The notes beneath the pieces are model-generated. The model saw only the letters and a program-made list of their open reading frames with translations, searched no databases and was not told the DNA's origin. From Dictyobacter arantiisoli (lineage in GTDB: Bacteria > Chloroflexota > Ktedonobacteria > Ktedonobacterales > Ktedonobacteraceae), in the NCBI RefSeq assembly GCF_008326305.1, contig NZ_BIXY01000023.1:1-64000 (forward strand): 64,000 nt of DNA. The letters are read 5' to 3'. The position numbers and the translations under genes are program-made. Positions 27,157 through 36,802 of the stretch are shown here, one piece after another; the stretch's first letter is position 1, and each line of letters starts with the position of its first letter.

Positions 27157-27345
27157 AAAACGTGGGTGCGTGCCAAGGTCCCAACCGTTTTCCTCTTCCT
27201 CGTATGCTCTGCCCGCCCGTAGCCCGTCGGCTCATCCATACCCCGACAGCGGTGCCAGGGGACAAGAGGGAGCGTTGGGGCGCGATGGTCGTACGAACAA
27301 CGGCAAAGCGCACCTCGGTTGCGACCTCGGCACGCACCTACAGTG
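27157..27345. repeat. RAYT-linked palindromic repeat, upstream copy
   Basis: A copy of the ACGTAGGTGCG-type palindrome: left end AACGTGGGTGCGTGCCAAGG near 27159, then a TCCTCTTCCTCGTA core, an interior CCCCGACAGCGGTGCCAGGG block, and a right end GACCTCGGCACGCACCTAC near 27330. The interior matches the copies at 28.23 and 28.38 kb almost exactly. It lies between the restriction-modification gene and the transposase gene. Confidence 0.8.
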
Positions 27346-27409
27346 TTGATCCCATACCTGCGTGCCCGTCGGCATCGAGGCCCACAAATGTGGTTGAGGT
27401 CCGTTACCC

Positions 27410-27458
27410 TCAATATCGCTCCAATAACGCGAATCTTGATGGAGAAGTGGAGGTGCGT
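27410..27458. repeat. Left member of direct repeats flanking the RAYT gene
   Basis: A stretch of about 49 bases beginning CCTCAATATCGCTCCAATAA and containing GCGAATCTTGATGGAGAAGT recurs at 28149-28197 with two differences or so. The two copies bracket the transposase gene at a distance of 739 bases. Confidence 0.85.
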
Positions 27459-27563
27459 GCCGAGGTCGCAACCCATTGCTCTGCATGTTTCCATTTTGGG
27501 ATGCGATCGATGTATAGAAAGAGTAGAAGGAATGTTGTGACGTGGTGAATTGAAAGGTAGTAG

Positions 27564-28124
27564 ATGAAATTGAAGAATCTTCCAAATCAGGGTTTTGTTC
27601 AAGTGAAAGCTCGTCGTCTGCCCCATTATGATTATAGCAATGATGGAGCTTATGCTCTCTGTATCTGTGCCCAGGACCGTCGCCGAGAACATTTTCTGGA
27701 CCTCCCCGAACTAAAAGAGATCCTCATTCAAGAATGGGAAAAGCTCCCACGGCGCTATAGCAACGCGTTTATCGATATCATCGTGATTATGCCCGACCAT
27801 TTACATTCTATCCTTTTGTTAGATTCTGCTCACAGTGAAAAACGCACAAGCGTATCCAATATTGTATGTGGTTATAAATCAAACGTGACGCGCCGCTGGC
27901 GTAATCTGTTGACCGCCAACAAGAATGAAGACGAGACGCTCAAAGAAGTATGGCAAATGAGCTTCTATGAACATATCATCCGCCAAGAAAATGATTTAGA
28001 AGCACAGCGCAATTACATGCGCAATAACCCCATCAAGGCTCAACTAGAACCTATACAAAATTACGTCTATAATGACCACCAATGCCCTTACGATTCCTGC
28101 GAGCATATTCCTTTCCCCGAATAA
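27564..28124 (+). CDS. REP-associated tyrosine transposase (RAYT, Y1/HUH)
   Basis: A 186-residue Y1-transposase-family protein. The HUH metal motif is seen in VIMPDHLHSILLL (His79 and His81), and the predicted nucleophile is Tyr135 in SFYEHIIRQENDLEAQ, followed by the family's NYMRNNP segment. RAYTs are single-copy relatives of IS200/IS605 transposases that cut and join single-stranded REP hairpins. Here the gene is flanked on both sides by related palindromes and by a 49-base direct repeat, the arrangement expected of a RAYT and its substrates. Length is normal and the catalytic residues look intact, so it may be active. An ATG at 27564 follows a GAAAGGTAG site. Confidence 0.92.
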   Translation: MKLKNLPNQGFVQVKARRLPHYDYSNDGAYALCICAQDRRREHFLDLPELKEILIQEWEKLPRRYSNAFIDIIVIMPDHLHSILLLDSAHSEKRTSVSNIVCGYKSNVTRRWRNLLTANKNEDETLKEVWQMSFYEHIIRQENDLEAQRNYMRNNPIKAQLEPIQNYVYNDHQCPYDSCEHIPFPE

Positions 28125-28148
28125 CAGCTCATCCCTAGCGTTGTGATC

Positions 28149-28505
28149 CTCAATACCGCTCCAATAACGCGAATCTTGATGGAGAAGTGGAGGTGCGCTT
28201 TCCTCTTCATCGTACGATCCGCTCGCCCGTAGCCCGTCGGCTCATCCATACCCCGACAGCGATGCCAGGGGACAAGAGGGAGCGTTGGGGCGCGATGGTC
28301 GTACGAACAACGGCAAAGCGTACCTCGGTTGCGACCTCGGCACGCACCTACGTTGTTGATCCCATACCTGCGTGCCCGTCGCCGTCGGCTCATCCATACC
28401 CCGACAGCGGTGCCAGGGGACAAGAGGGAGCGTTGGGGCGCGATGGTCGTACGAACAACGGCAAAGCGTACCTCGGTTGCGACCTCGGCACGCACCTACG
28501 TTGTT
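28149..28505. repeat. RAYT-linked palindromic repeats, two downstream copies
   Basis: After the right direct repeat (28149-28197), a full palindrome runs to about 28352 and a second, left-truncated copy runs from about 28380 to 28505. Both carry CGTCGGCTCATCCATACCCC and end CTCGGCACGCACCTACGTTG. The junction between them repeats the GCCCGTCG tetrads seen in the upstream copy. No gene is present in this 430-base gap. Confidence 0.85.
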
Positions 28506-28554
28506 GTTCATTTTTATGCGGTTGGGCATTTTTTGGGTGAGCTTGGTTGGTGCG

Positions 28555-30810
28555 CTAGATCCAGGAGAGTTTGAGGCGGTCGAGGATGCGTTTGAGTGAG
28601 CTGAGTTCTTCGATTTTTAGCCAGCGTGTCATGCGTACATAGAGGAATACCCCTACGAAGCATTCGATGAGCAGCTTGATGACGGCTTCCAGTGCTCCTC
28701 TGACGCCTAGATTGGGTGTGCTGGTGGTGACAAAGACGGCGTCGAGGATGAGGCGGACGATGAGTAGTCCAACAGTCATGGGGAGCACGGCGATGAGGAC
28801 ACGTCCGACGAATTGGCTAAGTTCACGCAGACGCAGGCCACCAAGGCGTCGATGCAGGAGCAAGAGGAGTACACCGGCCTCAACAAGGTTGGCAATCGAG
28901 GTGGATAGGGCGAGCGCGCCTAAGCCCCAGACCATGCCGAAGTAGGTGGCGTTGACGATGGTGATGCTCAGAGCGATCTTGAAGATAAACTGGGCGATAC
29001 TGACAATGACGGGGGTGCGGGTGTCGCGCATGGCGTAGAATGAGCGCACGAGGATTTCGACGGCGGCCAGCGCGGGCAGGCCGAGGGCGTAAAATGCCAG
29101 CGGGACGACGGTGGCTTGTGCCAGATCCAGGGTGAAGTTACCATGTTGGTAGAGGACCTGGAGTACGGGCAGTCCCAGGATGATTAGTCCAATGCTGGAA
29201 GGGACTGAGAGGAAGATGATGCTGCGCAATGTTTCCAGGATAGTGTTGCGAACACGCTCGAAACGCCTGAGGGCGACATTTTCGGCCAGCATGGGAAAGG
29301 CGGCCGAGGCGGCGGAAAGACCAAAAATACCATAGGGTAAGAGGACGAGTGTGAAGGCAAGGTTGTAGAGCGTGAAACCGCCACCGGTGGGATCAACGAC
29401 GAGGGAGATCAGGGTGCGGTCCACAAAGGTGGATAAATAGACCATCGCAGAGTTCATGATGCGCGGCAACATCTGGCGTGCGATCTGGATAACGCCGGGA
29501 TGCTTCCAGTCAAAGGCGCGCAGGGAGTATTGCATGCCGACTTTGAAGAGGCCAGGGATCTGATAGGCTACCTGTAATGCCGCGCCCAGCACGACTCCCC
29601 AGGTAGCCAGAGACATGGCAAGATCATCGTTGCGATGCCCAATCAGTAACAGGAACAGGCCGGGCAGGAGTCCCAGGATCAACCCCACGTTATAGAGGAC
29701 GGTGCCAATGGCGGGCAGCTTGAAATTTTGCCTGGCGTTGAGCACCGCCGTGACGATGACCCCACCACCCAGGATCACCGATTGCAATAGCATGACGCGG
29801 GTCAAGGAGGCAATCTGATCCAGTTCTGTGGGCGAGTAGTTGAAGCTGTAAAGCGGGACGAGCTGACGTGCGAAAATGATAAAGACGAGGGCCAGGAAGG
29901 TCATCAAGGCCAGAGAGAGATTCAGGGCCGAACTGGCGATGTGCCAGGCTTTTTTCGCGTTCCCTTCCCCGATCATATAGTTGGTAAATACGGGGATAAA
30001 GGCAGAGCTGAGCGCGCCGCCTGAGATAATATTGAAAATAAAGTCGGGGACGAGAAAGGCTTGATAGTAGATGTTGGTGAGATGGTTCGCGCCAAAGACA
30101 GAGGTGAACATCATTGAACGTAACAGGCCAAGGACTCGGCTGGCGACAAAGGCGACGGTTAAGATGGCGGTGGCCCGGCGCACAGTCACCTTTTGCATCA
30201 CACCTGTATCCTGCTTTAAGAGGCCGGATGGTTGGCGAAAGGGGCGCGTGACAGGCGAACTCTCAACACTTACCGGAACACTGGGAGCAAGCGGCTGGGA
30301 GACTGGTGGAAACGTCGCGCTGGCGGTCGGCAGAGGATGCACGCCGGAACTACCGTTATCCGGTATCGGCAGCTCAGGATCACTGAAGCGAGGGCTTTTC
30401 CCATTGCGCCAGGGAAACGTTCCGGTGCCGTCTCCATCCTGCTCATTGCGCTGTCGACGACGCATGCGCTCCTCAAGAAACTGCTGGAGACGCTCCTGTC
30501 GGAGTTGCGCGATGGGTTGGGCTGGCTGCGGAACCTCGAAATATTGCTGATCAGTGGTCTGCCCAAACCCAAAGGTGGCACCCATATCTTGAATAGGCTG
30601 CTGATACTTTGGATCTTGTAGTGTCCCATTGGGACGGCGTTCCGGTCCCGTGGGCGCTGGCGAAGGCGGTATGAGATCCTCTGCCGGTGCTGGCGTCTCA
30701 TCTGGTTGTGCAATCTCTGGTCTTCCATCTAAATGATGGCGTGGCACCGATGAATCCTCAGGATTAGAAGGCTGCTGCTCCGGGTGCGGATATGCTGTTT
30801 CGTTTTCCAC
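28555..30810 (-). CDS. murJ: Lipid II flippase MurJ with long cytoplasmic N-terminus
   Basis: A 751-residue MATE/MOP-type flippase that moves lipid II across the membrane for peptidoglycan synthesis. The MurJ signature appears at about residues 225-280: VASRVLGLLRSMMFTSVFGA, then AFLVPDFIFNIISGGALSSA and FIPVFTNY; about fourteen helices follow. The first 210 residues are an extra Pro-, Gln- and Arg-rich, probably disordered region (for example APAEDLIPPSPAPTGPERRP) not found in standard 500-residue MurJ proteins. It is divergent from the Ser/Thr kinase cluster, which is notable because a MurJ-like protein is regulated by kinase PknB in actinobacteria; any link here is inference. Confidence 0.93.
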   Translation of the reverse strand: MENETAYPHPEQQPSNPEDSSVPRHHLDGRPEIAQPDETPAPAEDLIPPSPAPTGPERRPNGTLQDPKYQQPIQDMGATFGFGQTTDQQYFEVPQPAQPIAQLRQERLQQFLEERMRRRQRNEQDGDGTGTFPWRNGKSPRFSDPELPIPDNGSSGVHPLPTASATFPPVSQPLAPSVPVSVESSPVTRPFRQPSGLLKQDTGVMQKVTVRRATAILTVAFVASRVLGLLRSMMFTSVFGANHLTNIYYQAFLVPDFIFNIISGGALSSAFIPVFTNYMIGEGNAKKAWHIASSALNLSLALMTFLALVFIIFARQLVPLYSFNYSPTELDQIASLTRVMLLQSVILGGGVIVTAVLNARQNFKLPAIGTVLYNVGLILGLLPGLFLLLIGHRNDDLAMSLATWGVVLGAALQVAYQIPGLFKVGMQYSLRAFDWKHPGVIQIARQMLPRIMNSAMVYLSTFVDRTLISLVVDPTGGGFTLYNLAFTLVLLPYGIFGLSAASAAFPMLAENVALRRFERVRNTILETLRSIIFLSVPSSIGLIILGLPVLQVLYQHGNFTLDLAQATVVPLAFYALGLPALAAVEILVRSFYAMRDTRTPVIVSIAQFIFKIALSITIVNATYFGMVWGLGALALSTSIANLVEAGVLLLLLHRRLGGLRLRELSQFVGRVLIAVLPMTVGLLIVRLILDAVFVTTSTPNLGVRGALEAVIKLLIECFVGVFLYVRMTRWLKIEELSSLKRILDRLKLSWI

Positions 30811-31162
30811 ATTCTTCTCTATTGATGCATTAAATATATTGAGATAATCAATGACAAAAAAACTCTATCTTATGATATATCCAATTTAACATAGTTATCC
30901 CAGCTATGACTAGTGTTACCACAAAAAAGTACCGATTCCAGCCACCCATATACCTCCTTCCTGACAGCTAATATCATCTGTTACCGGCATATCGCCTGAT
31001 TCTGATATGTTCTTTGCAGAGAGCGATGCGCTCACCCTTGCTTTTCTCCTATCAGCATGAAATAATTGCCTGTATGATATATATTTATGCGCTATACGAT
31101 GTATTTCTGATATTGAGACGACTTCTTTGCTGTCGTCCTTAAATATGTGCGAGGGTTTAACG
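30811..31162. other. Divergent promoter region between murJ and the kinase cluster
   Basis: About 350 AT-rich bases with no supported gene. It must hold the promoters of both units. No clear -35/-10 pair or palindrome stands out. A GAGGG ribosome site (31151-31155) serves the kinase start. Confidence 0.5.
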
Positions 31163-33775
31163 ATGAAACTGTGGCGCTATAATCGACCTCTGGAGATACT
31201 GGGACAGCGCTATCGCCTGGATGGGGTGCTGGGAAGTGGCGGAATGGCCGATGTCTGTCTGGCCTGGGATGAACACGATGCTCATGAGGTGGCAATCAAG
31301 GTGATCAAGCCCAATGATCTCGATCAGCAGACGCTGGATCGCTTTTTGAAGGAGGCAGCTCAGGTGGCGCGCTGGCGACATCCCAATATCTTGCGCATCT
31401 ATGGCGATGTACGCCTGGAGCTGTTGGATGTGCGGCAAGGATCGATAGTTCCTTATATAGTGATGGAGTATGCTCGCAATGGGGATCTACAGAAGCGCCT
31501 GCGACCCGGCACAGCCTATCCTTTCTCCCAGACACTCACGATCTTTGAGCAGCTCTGCGAGGCCGTTTCGTATGCCCATGCCCAGGGTGTGATCCATCGT
31601 GACCTGAAGCCGCTTAATATCCTCTTCCGCGCCCTGCCCGATGGTAGCGAGCAGATGGTGCTGAGCGATTTCGGACTGGCCGTGGAGAAGGATGCATCCC
31701 ATTTTACCTTCGCCGCCGGTGGCACTCTCCCCTATATGGCACCTGAACAATTGCGGGGCCAGGCTGAAGCGGCCAGCGATATCTTCGCGCTCGGCGTGAT
31801 CCTCTATCAACTCTGCACTGGTCGCCTGCCCTTCCGCCGCTCGCTGGTCGATCTGCGCCGCCGTGATCCACTGCCCACACCGCCACGACCCGGCATGCTC
31901 AATTCGCTCCTGCCACCCGAACTGGATGCTGTGATCATGCAGGCGCTATCCGAGCAGCCGCAGCAGCGCTATCCCGATGCGCTCGACTTCTGGGCCGCCA
32001 TCCAGGAAGTCGTCTCAGCCAGCACCATCGCCGCGATTTCGCGCCGTGAAGCGCTACGCCGCACCCTCTCCAATCCATCCATGCAGGCCATGCCCGACTC
32101 ATCCTCCGGGATGGAGGCGACCAATGCCCTGCCACGCGTCACTCGCTCCTCACATCCCTCACAACCTGGCCTGCGCTCAAGAAGAGATACCAGACGCATA
32201 CCAGCCATGCCCGGCAATACTGCCCACCTCCCGGCCATGCAAGCACAGGTGGGCAGCGACATCATAGAGATCGGCAATAGGCAGACGGGCAGGCAACAAG
32301 CTATCCAGGCTCGCTCACAACAAACAGGTCGGCGAACAGCCATCCAGGCCCGCTCACAGCAAACGGGCGGGCAGGCGGTACTATCCAATCGCGGGCCGAT
32401 TACGCCGTCGGACAGTGAGCAGTCAGCCATGCCACGCGATTCCAGCGCCTCCCATCGTAGCCAGCCCCTGAGCATAGCCGAACCGGATGAAATGCTCCCG
32501 ATGCCCGGCACGCCGTCAACCCGTCAGCACAGCGCACCGGGACAGCCGGTCACAACAGGCACCAGGAAAGCCGCGTCAGTATCACGACGCTGGCTCATCG
32601 GTGGCGGCATACTGGTCCTCATGCCCATCCTCGGGCTGCTCTTTGTGCTGATCGCGCCCGGCCTGGGCCTCATCCACAGCAATAAAGTCACCGTCACCAT
32701 CAATCCACTCAGCCAGACGATAACTGATAGCCAGAACATCCAGCTCGTCAACGGGCCGACCAATACCCAACAACTCCAGGCCCCCGGCCACACCATCAGC
32801 ATCAATAGCCTGCCCCAGAACCAGACCGTCCAGGGCACCGGCCATAAACACACCAATGGAACCGTCGCCAGAGGCATGCTCACCTTTCTAAATGGCTCCT
32901 TCAATCCTTTCAGCGTAAGCACAGCAATCACAATCCCTGGTCCTAACGGCGTTCAGTTCTTAACAGACGGTCCTTTTACGATCCCAGCCAATGACCCCAA
33001 TACAAAATTATTAGGCAAAGTAACAGTACCAGCACATGCAACTCAGATTGGGGCACAGGGAAATATCCAGGCATTAGCGATAAATCAGGCGTGTTGCACG
33101 CAGGGAAATTTTGTAGCGGTCAAAAATACAGCCGCATTCACTGGTGGTCAGGATGCGCAGGATTATACGTTTGTTCAGCAGGGGGATGTGGATGCGGTAG
33201 TGAAGACACTTGCGCAGGGGTTGGAGTCGTCTACGCGTAGCGCGCTCGGTCAGCAGGTTCCGGCGGGCGAGCAGTTATTGACTGAGAGTGTACAATGTCA
33301 GCCGACGGTTAAAACTGAGCAACCAGTAGGAGATAAGGGCCATAATGTTACCAGTACAAAGGCGACTGTGACGCTCACCTGTAGCGGTACGTCCTATAAC
33401 AAGGAGGCAGTGCAGAAGTTGGTGCAGACGCGTCTACAGCAAAAGGCTCTCGCGACGCTGGGAACGGGATATGCTCAGGTTGGATCGCTTCAGACGACCG
33501 AGACTTCTGCTACGACACAATCGGGTGCTCTGCTTTCACTGCTTACAACCAGTTCGGGCCGCTGGACCTATCAACTAAGCGAGAGCCAGCAAGAGCACCT
33601 GCGCGAGGAACTGGCCGGAAAACAGGTCACGGTAGCCCAAAATCTGATCAATGGGCAAAAGGGCGTCGCAACTGCGTTTATTTCAATGGGGGAGAATGGC
33701 GCGAGCGGGAGCAATAATACAGCCATCTTACCTACCGATCCAAGCGCCATCACCATTATCATCCGACAACCATAA
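31163..33775 (+). CDS. Membrane Ser/Thr kinase with baseplate-J-like outer domain
   Basis: An 870-residue Hanks-type kinase. Numbered from the ATG at 31163, the glycine loop is GSGGMADV, the ATP Lys is Lys46 (VAIK), the catalytic loop HRDLKPLN starts at 145, DFG is 169-171 and PYMAPEQL follows. A Ser/Gln/Arg-rich linker (about 290-475) contains repeats of QQTGRR/QARSQQTG. One transmembrane helix (WLIGGGILVLMPILGLLFVL) comes next. The outer part resembles baseplate J/gp47-like domains found on Ktedonobacterial membrane proteins, with a twin-cysteine motif Cys644-Cys645 (QACCTQG) and the following TGGQDAQDYTFVQQGDVDAV. It starts a three-gene cluster. The outer ligand is unknown. Confidence 0.9.
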   Translation: MKLWRYNRPLEILGQRYRLDGVLGSGGMADVCLAWDEHDAHEVAIKVIKPNDLDQQTLDRFLKEAAQVARWRHPNILRIYGDVRLELLDVRQGSIVPYIVMEYARNGDLQKRLRPGTAYPFSQTLTIFEQLCEAVSYAHAQGVIHRDLKPLNILFRALPDGSEQMVLSDFGLAVEKDASHFTFAAGGTLPYMAPEQLRGQAEAASDIFALGVILYQLCTGRLPFRRSLVDLRRRDPLPTPPRPGMLNSLLPPELDAVIMQALSEQPQQRYPDALDFWAAIQEVVSASTIAAISRREALRRTLSNPSMQAMPDSSSGMEATNALPRVTRSSHPSQPGLRSRRDTRRIPAMPGNTAHLPAMQAQVGSDIIEIGNRQTGRQQAIQARSQQTGRRTAIQARSQQTGGQAVLSNRGPITPSDSEQSAMPRDSSASHRSQPLSIAEPDEMLPMPGTPSTRQHSAPGQPVTTGTRKAASVSRRWLIGGGILVLMPILGLLFVLIAPGLGLIHSNKVTVTINPLSQTITDSQNIQLVNGPTNTQQLQAPGHTISINSLPQNQTVQGTGHKHTNGTVARGMLTFLNGSFNPFSVSTAITIPGPNGVQFLTDGPFTIPANDPNTKLLGKVTVPAHATQIGAQGNIQALAINQACCTQGNFVAVKNTAAFTGGQDAQDYTFVQQGDVDAVVKTLAQGLESSTRSALGQQVPAGEQLLTESVQCQPTVKTEQPVGDKGHNVTSTKATVTLTCSGTSYNKEAVQKLVQTRLQQKALATLGTGYAQVGSLQTTETSATTQSGALLSLLTTSSGRWTYQLSESQQEHLREELAGKQVTVAQNLINGQKGVATAFISMGENGASGSNNTAILPTDPSAITIIIRQP

Positions 33776-34112
33776 TTTATAACGATAGCGGTGATCAGGT
33801 GGCAAAAAAGGAAAAGGTCAACCTCGCGAGCCATTCGACGCCGCGCAAACGTATACCAGACAATAGTATACCAGGAATATCGCATAAACCCTGGAATAAT
33901 CTTTTTAGCGACCAGACACGAATATATACCCTGTGTTCGGCGATCCATTGCAGCCAGATCGCTCAACGCACACCTGTCTGGCATTTATTATGGAAGATAA
34001 TTTTCTCATACCGGATAAACAATTTGTTCATCTCTTTCCGAATTGGCTGATATAGTGTAAAATGAACGCCATAGGCGAGAAACGCAATTTTATGGCATAG
34101 AGGGATAGAATT
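33776..34112. other. Gap between first and second gene of the kinase cluster
   Basis: No gene is supported. The AT-rich stretch before 34113 probably carries a separate promoter for the second gene. A TTGTTC / TGATAT pair spaced 18 bases near 34022-34051 is a weak candidate. Confidence 0.35.
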
Positions 34113-36794
34113 ATGAGACAGGGTAACGGCACGGATTTGCTGGGAATGAATGACCCTCGGAGTGCAAGTATAGGTGTCATCTATGTTTCTCCCACTGATG
34201 ATCGCAAGAGTGTGCTCGCTGCCATCCTGACGCAGGGCAAGCTGAGCCGCCAAGAGATAGTCATTGTGCTACCAAACCCCAATAAATCTTTTCAACGTCC
34301 ACAGGATTTCGACGATCTCAAGAGTGTCCGCCTCAGAGTCCAGGGCGAAATTATTTTTATCGCACCCCATGGCCCCGGACCGGCGGAATTTGCTCGTCAG
34401 CGTCAATTTCCGGTCTATGACTCGCTTGAGGAGTATACGCAAGCCTTGCGCGATGGCGAGATTGATGATCTGCCCGATGAAGAGCCAGCGCCCGCGCCTG
34501 AGAAGAAATGGGGCCTCTTTGGTGGTCGCGGCAAATCCGCTGCGGCTGGCGCGGCCGCTGGCGCAGCTTTAGGGAGCGCGGCAGCCAATCGTCCGGCTTC
34601 GCAGCCGCTCGATAGAACGCTCCAGGGGCCGCGACGCTTCCCGGCCTTTAATGCGACCCCACAACCCGGCAACCCGGCAGAGAATCAAATACCCGCCACG
34701 CCACGCCTCCCATCCACACCGAGCGCCAATCATGGCTCCAGCCTGGATGAGGATGAGGATGATGCCCTGCCACCACCTCCATCTGAACAACAACGTAGCG
34801 GGGGTGCCGCTGCACTGGGCGCGGGCGCGGGTCTGGCCGCCGATCATTTGGGGGGACCAGGTCGCCAACCACAGCAGCCATCTGCCATCGATGATGACGA
34901 TATGGAAGATCTCCCTCCACGACGTGGGGCGACCAATCCCCGGGCCAACACACCCGGACAGCGCAGCCCGCGTTTATCCGCGCCGCTCGCGCAGAACTCC
35001 AATCAAAATACCAATCAGGGCAACGCGGATACTGGCAACGGACCGGGCATCATTGATCTGCAACCAGTGAACGCGCCGCGCACAGGTGGACGCATCACGC
35101 ATAATCCATTAAGACCCAATGAGCCACCCGCCTCCACACCCAACGATCTGGATGAGGAGGATTATGAGGATTATAAGGATTATACGCCGCCGCCCACACA
35201 TGGCGCGACCGGCAGTAAGAAACGCCGCACCGGCAGTATGGCATCTAGCGCCGCAGGCGCTGGTGCCCTGGCCGCGGGTGCCGCAGCTGGCAATGCCAGC
35301 GCAGGGAATCAGCAGGGAACAGGGAGCGGTTCAACCGGTCATATGGCCGCGCAACGCCCGATTCCGCTCGGTACTGGTCCCACCCCGGCCAATTTTCCCA
35401 ATCGCAACCAGCGCAGCACGCGTAGCAATCGTGGTCGCATCGGCGGGCTCATCATTGGCTTGATCTTGCTCCTGGTACTCAGCCTGTTCCTTTGCTCGTT
35501 CTTCTTTCCCAGCACCTTTAATAGCACGGTTGTCCAACCGCTCTCGCAGATCATGCCCGGTAGTAAAAATGCCGGTCCGGCCGTGCAACCCGCCGTGACC
35601 GTCAAAATTACACCCAACAGCCATGTCGTGCAAGATAGCTATGTCCTGCAAGCCGTGACCGGCAATCCACAGGCCAATCTCGGACAGATCAGCCTGCGCC
35701 ACCTCACAGCCTCGCCAGCCCCACAATCCCGGCAAGTCAACGCCACCGGCCATACCCAGACCACAGCAACACAGGCCACTGGCACCATTACATTTTTTAA
35801 TTTCACTGCACCACCAACGCCACTTACCATCAAAGGAAACACCATTTTCACTCTGTCAAATGGCGTACAAATCGCAACGGATACCATGGCTAATATACCG
35901 GCAGGTACATTGAATGGGTCCCTCACACCTGGACAACGTACAGTCAGAGCACATGCACTTGCCGCTGGCACAGCAGGCAACATTGCTGCACAAAGAATAA
36001 ATGGATCATGCTGCGTTGCAAATGTAATCGCAGAAAACCAGAACTCATTTACAGGTGGACAGAACCCACAGGATTATGTGTTTGTGCAGAAGAGCGATGT
36101 GGATGCGGTGGTGACGCCGCTGGTGAACTCGCTGGCTCAGCAGGCACAAACTACCTTTAATAAAGAGCTGAAGTCCAATGAGAAGCTGGTGGGGACGCCG
36201 CAATGCTCACAAAATGTTGATAAGAACAATGCCGCCATCGGGGATCAGGGACATAATGTCAACTCGACGAATGTGACTGTTTCGGCGACCTGTACTGGTA
36301 TGGCCTATGATCAGACGGGGGCACAAAAAGTGGCGCAGGATCGCTTGCAGAAAAAGGCTGCCGCTGATCTGGGTAGCGGCTATGCTCTGTCCGGTGATGT
36401 GACAACCCATATCGTGAATGTCACCCCACAGGGACAAAGCGTGGCCCTGCAGGTGAATGCACAGGAGACGCTGGCTTATCAGTTGAGCGATGCTCAGAAG
36501 ACGGCTCTTGTCAATCAACTGGCTGGCAAGAAAGTAGCTGCCGCCCAGGCGATTCTGAATGCGCAGCAGGGATTTAAGCAAGCGACAATTACGACGGCAG
36601 GCGGCAATAACGCAACCTTGCCAACCGATCCAAACCAGATTAAGCTTGAGCTGGAAGCCGTGACCGGCGGTAGCGCGGGCCCAGGCACGACGCCGAGCGG
36701 TGGTAGCACACCTCTTCCCGTCAATGGACCAAATGCGACCGCGACGCCCTCGATCGGGCGTGGAGATATTCCGACGAAAGCACTGAAAGGATAA
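34113..36794 (+). CDS. Membrane protein with baseplate-J-like outer domain, no kinase
   Basis: An 893-residue paralogue of its two neighbours in the outer region only. Residues 20-125 form a compact alpha/beta segment (IGVIYVSPTDDRKSVLAAIL, then EIVIVLPNPN and GEIIFIAPHGPGPAEFARQR) of unknown family. A long low-complexity linker rich in Pro, Ala, Asn and Asp follows, then one transmembrane helix (GLIIGLILLLVLSLFLCSFF). The outer part shares the twin cysteines Cys633-Cys634 (GSCCVAN) and FTGGQNPQDYVFVQKSDVDA with the first kinase. Eight bases separate it from the next start, so translation of the two is likely coupled. It could be a substrate or partner of the kinases. Confidence 0.85.
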   Translation: MRQGNGTDLLGMNDPRSASIGVIYVSPTDDRKSVLAAILTQGKLSRQEIVIVLPNPNKSFQRPQDFDDLKSVRLRVQGEIIFIAPHGPGPAEFARQRQFPVYDSLEEYTQALRDGEIDDLPDEEPAPAPEKKWGLFGGRGKSAAAGAAAGAALGSAAANRPASQPLDRTLQGPRRFPAFNATPQPGNPAENQIPATPRLPSTPSANHGSSLDEDEDDALPPPPSEQQRSGGAAALGAGAGLAADHLGGPGRQPQQPSAIDDDDMEDLPPRRGATNPRANTPGQRSPRLSAPLAQNSNQNTNQGNADTGNGPGIIDLQPVNAPRTGGRITHNPLRPNEPPASTPNDLDEEDYEDYKDYTPPPTHGATGSKKRRTGSMASSAAGAGALAAGAAAGNASAGNQQGTGSGSTGHMAAQRPIPLGTGPTPANFPNRNQRSTRSNRGRIGGLIIGLILLLVLSLFLCSFFFPSTFNSTVVQPLSQIMPGSKNAGPAVQPAVTVKITPNSHVVQDSYVLQAVTGNPQANLGQISLRHLTASPAPQSRQVNATGHTQTTATQATGTITFFNFTAPPTPLTIKGNTIFTLSNGVQIATDTMANIPAGTLNGSLTPGQRTVRAHALAAGTAGNIAAQRINGSCCVANVIAENQNSFTGGQNPQDYVFVQKSDVDAVVTPLVNSLAQQAQTTFNKELKSNEKLVGTPQCSQNVDKNNAAIGDQGHNVNSTNVTVSATCTGMAYDQTGAQKVAQDRLQKKAAADLGSGYALSGDVTTHIVNVTPQGQSVALQVNAQETLAYQLSDAQKTALVNQLAGKKVAAAQAILNAQQGFKQATITTAGGNNATLPTDPNQIKLELEAVTGGSAGPGTTPSGGSTPLPVNGPNATATPSIGRGDIPTKALKG

Positions 36795-36802
36795 ATGCAT
36801 AC

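Noticed and set aside
27096-27692. A 198-codon minus-strand frame across the upstream RAYT repeats
   Set aside because: It spans palindromic repeat DNA and the antisense start of the transposase gene, so it is not a gene.
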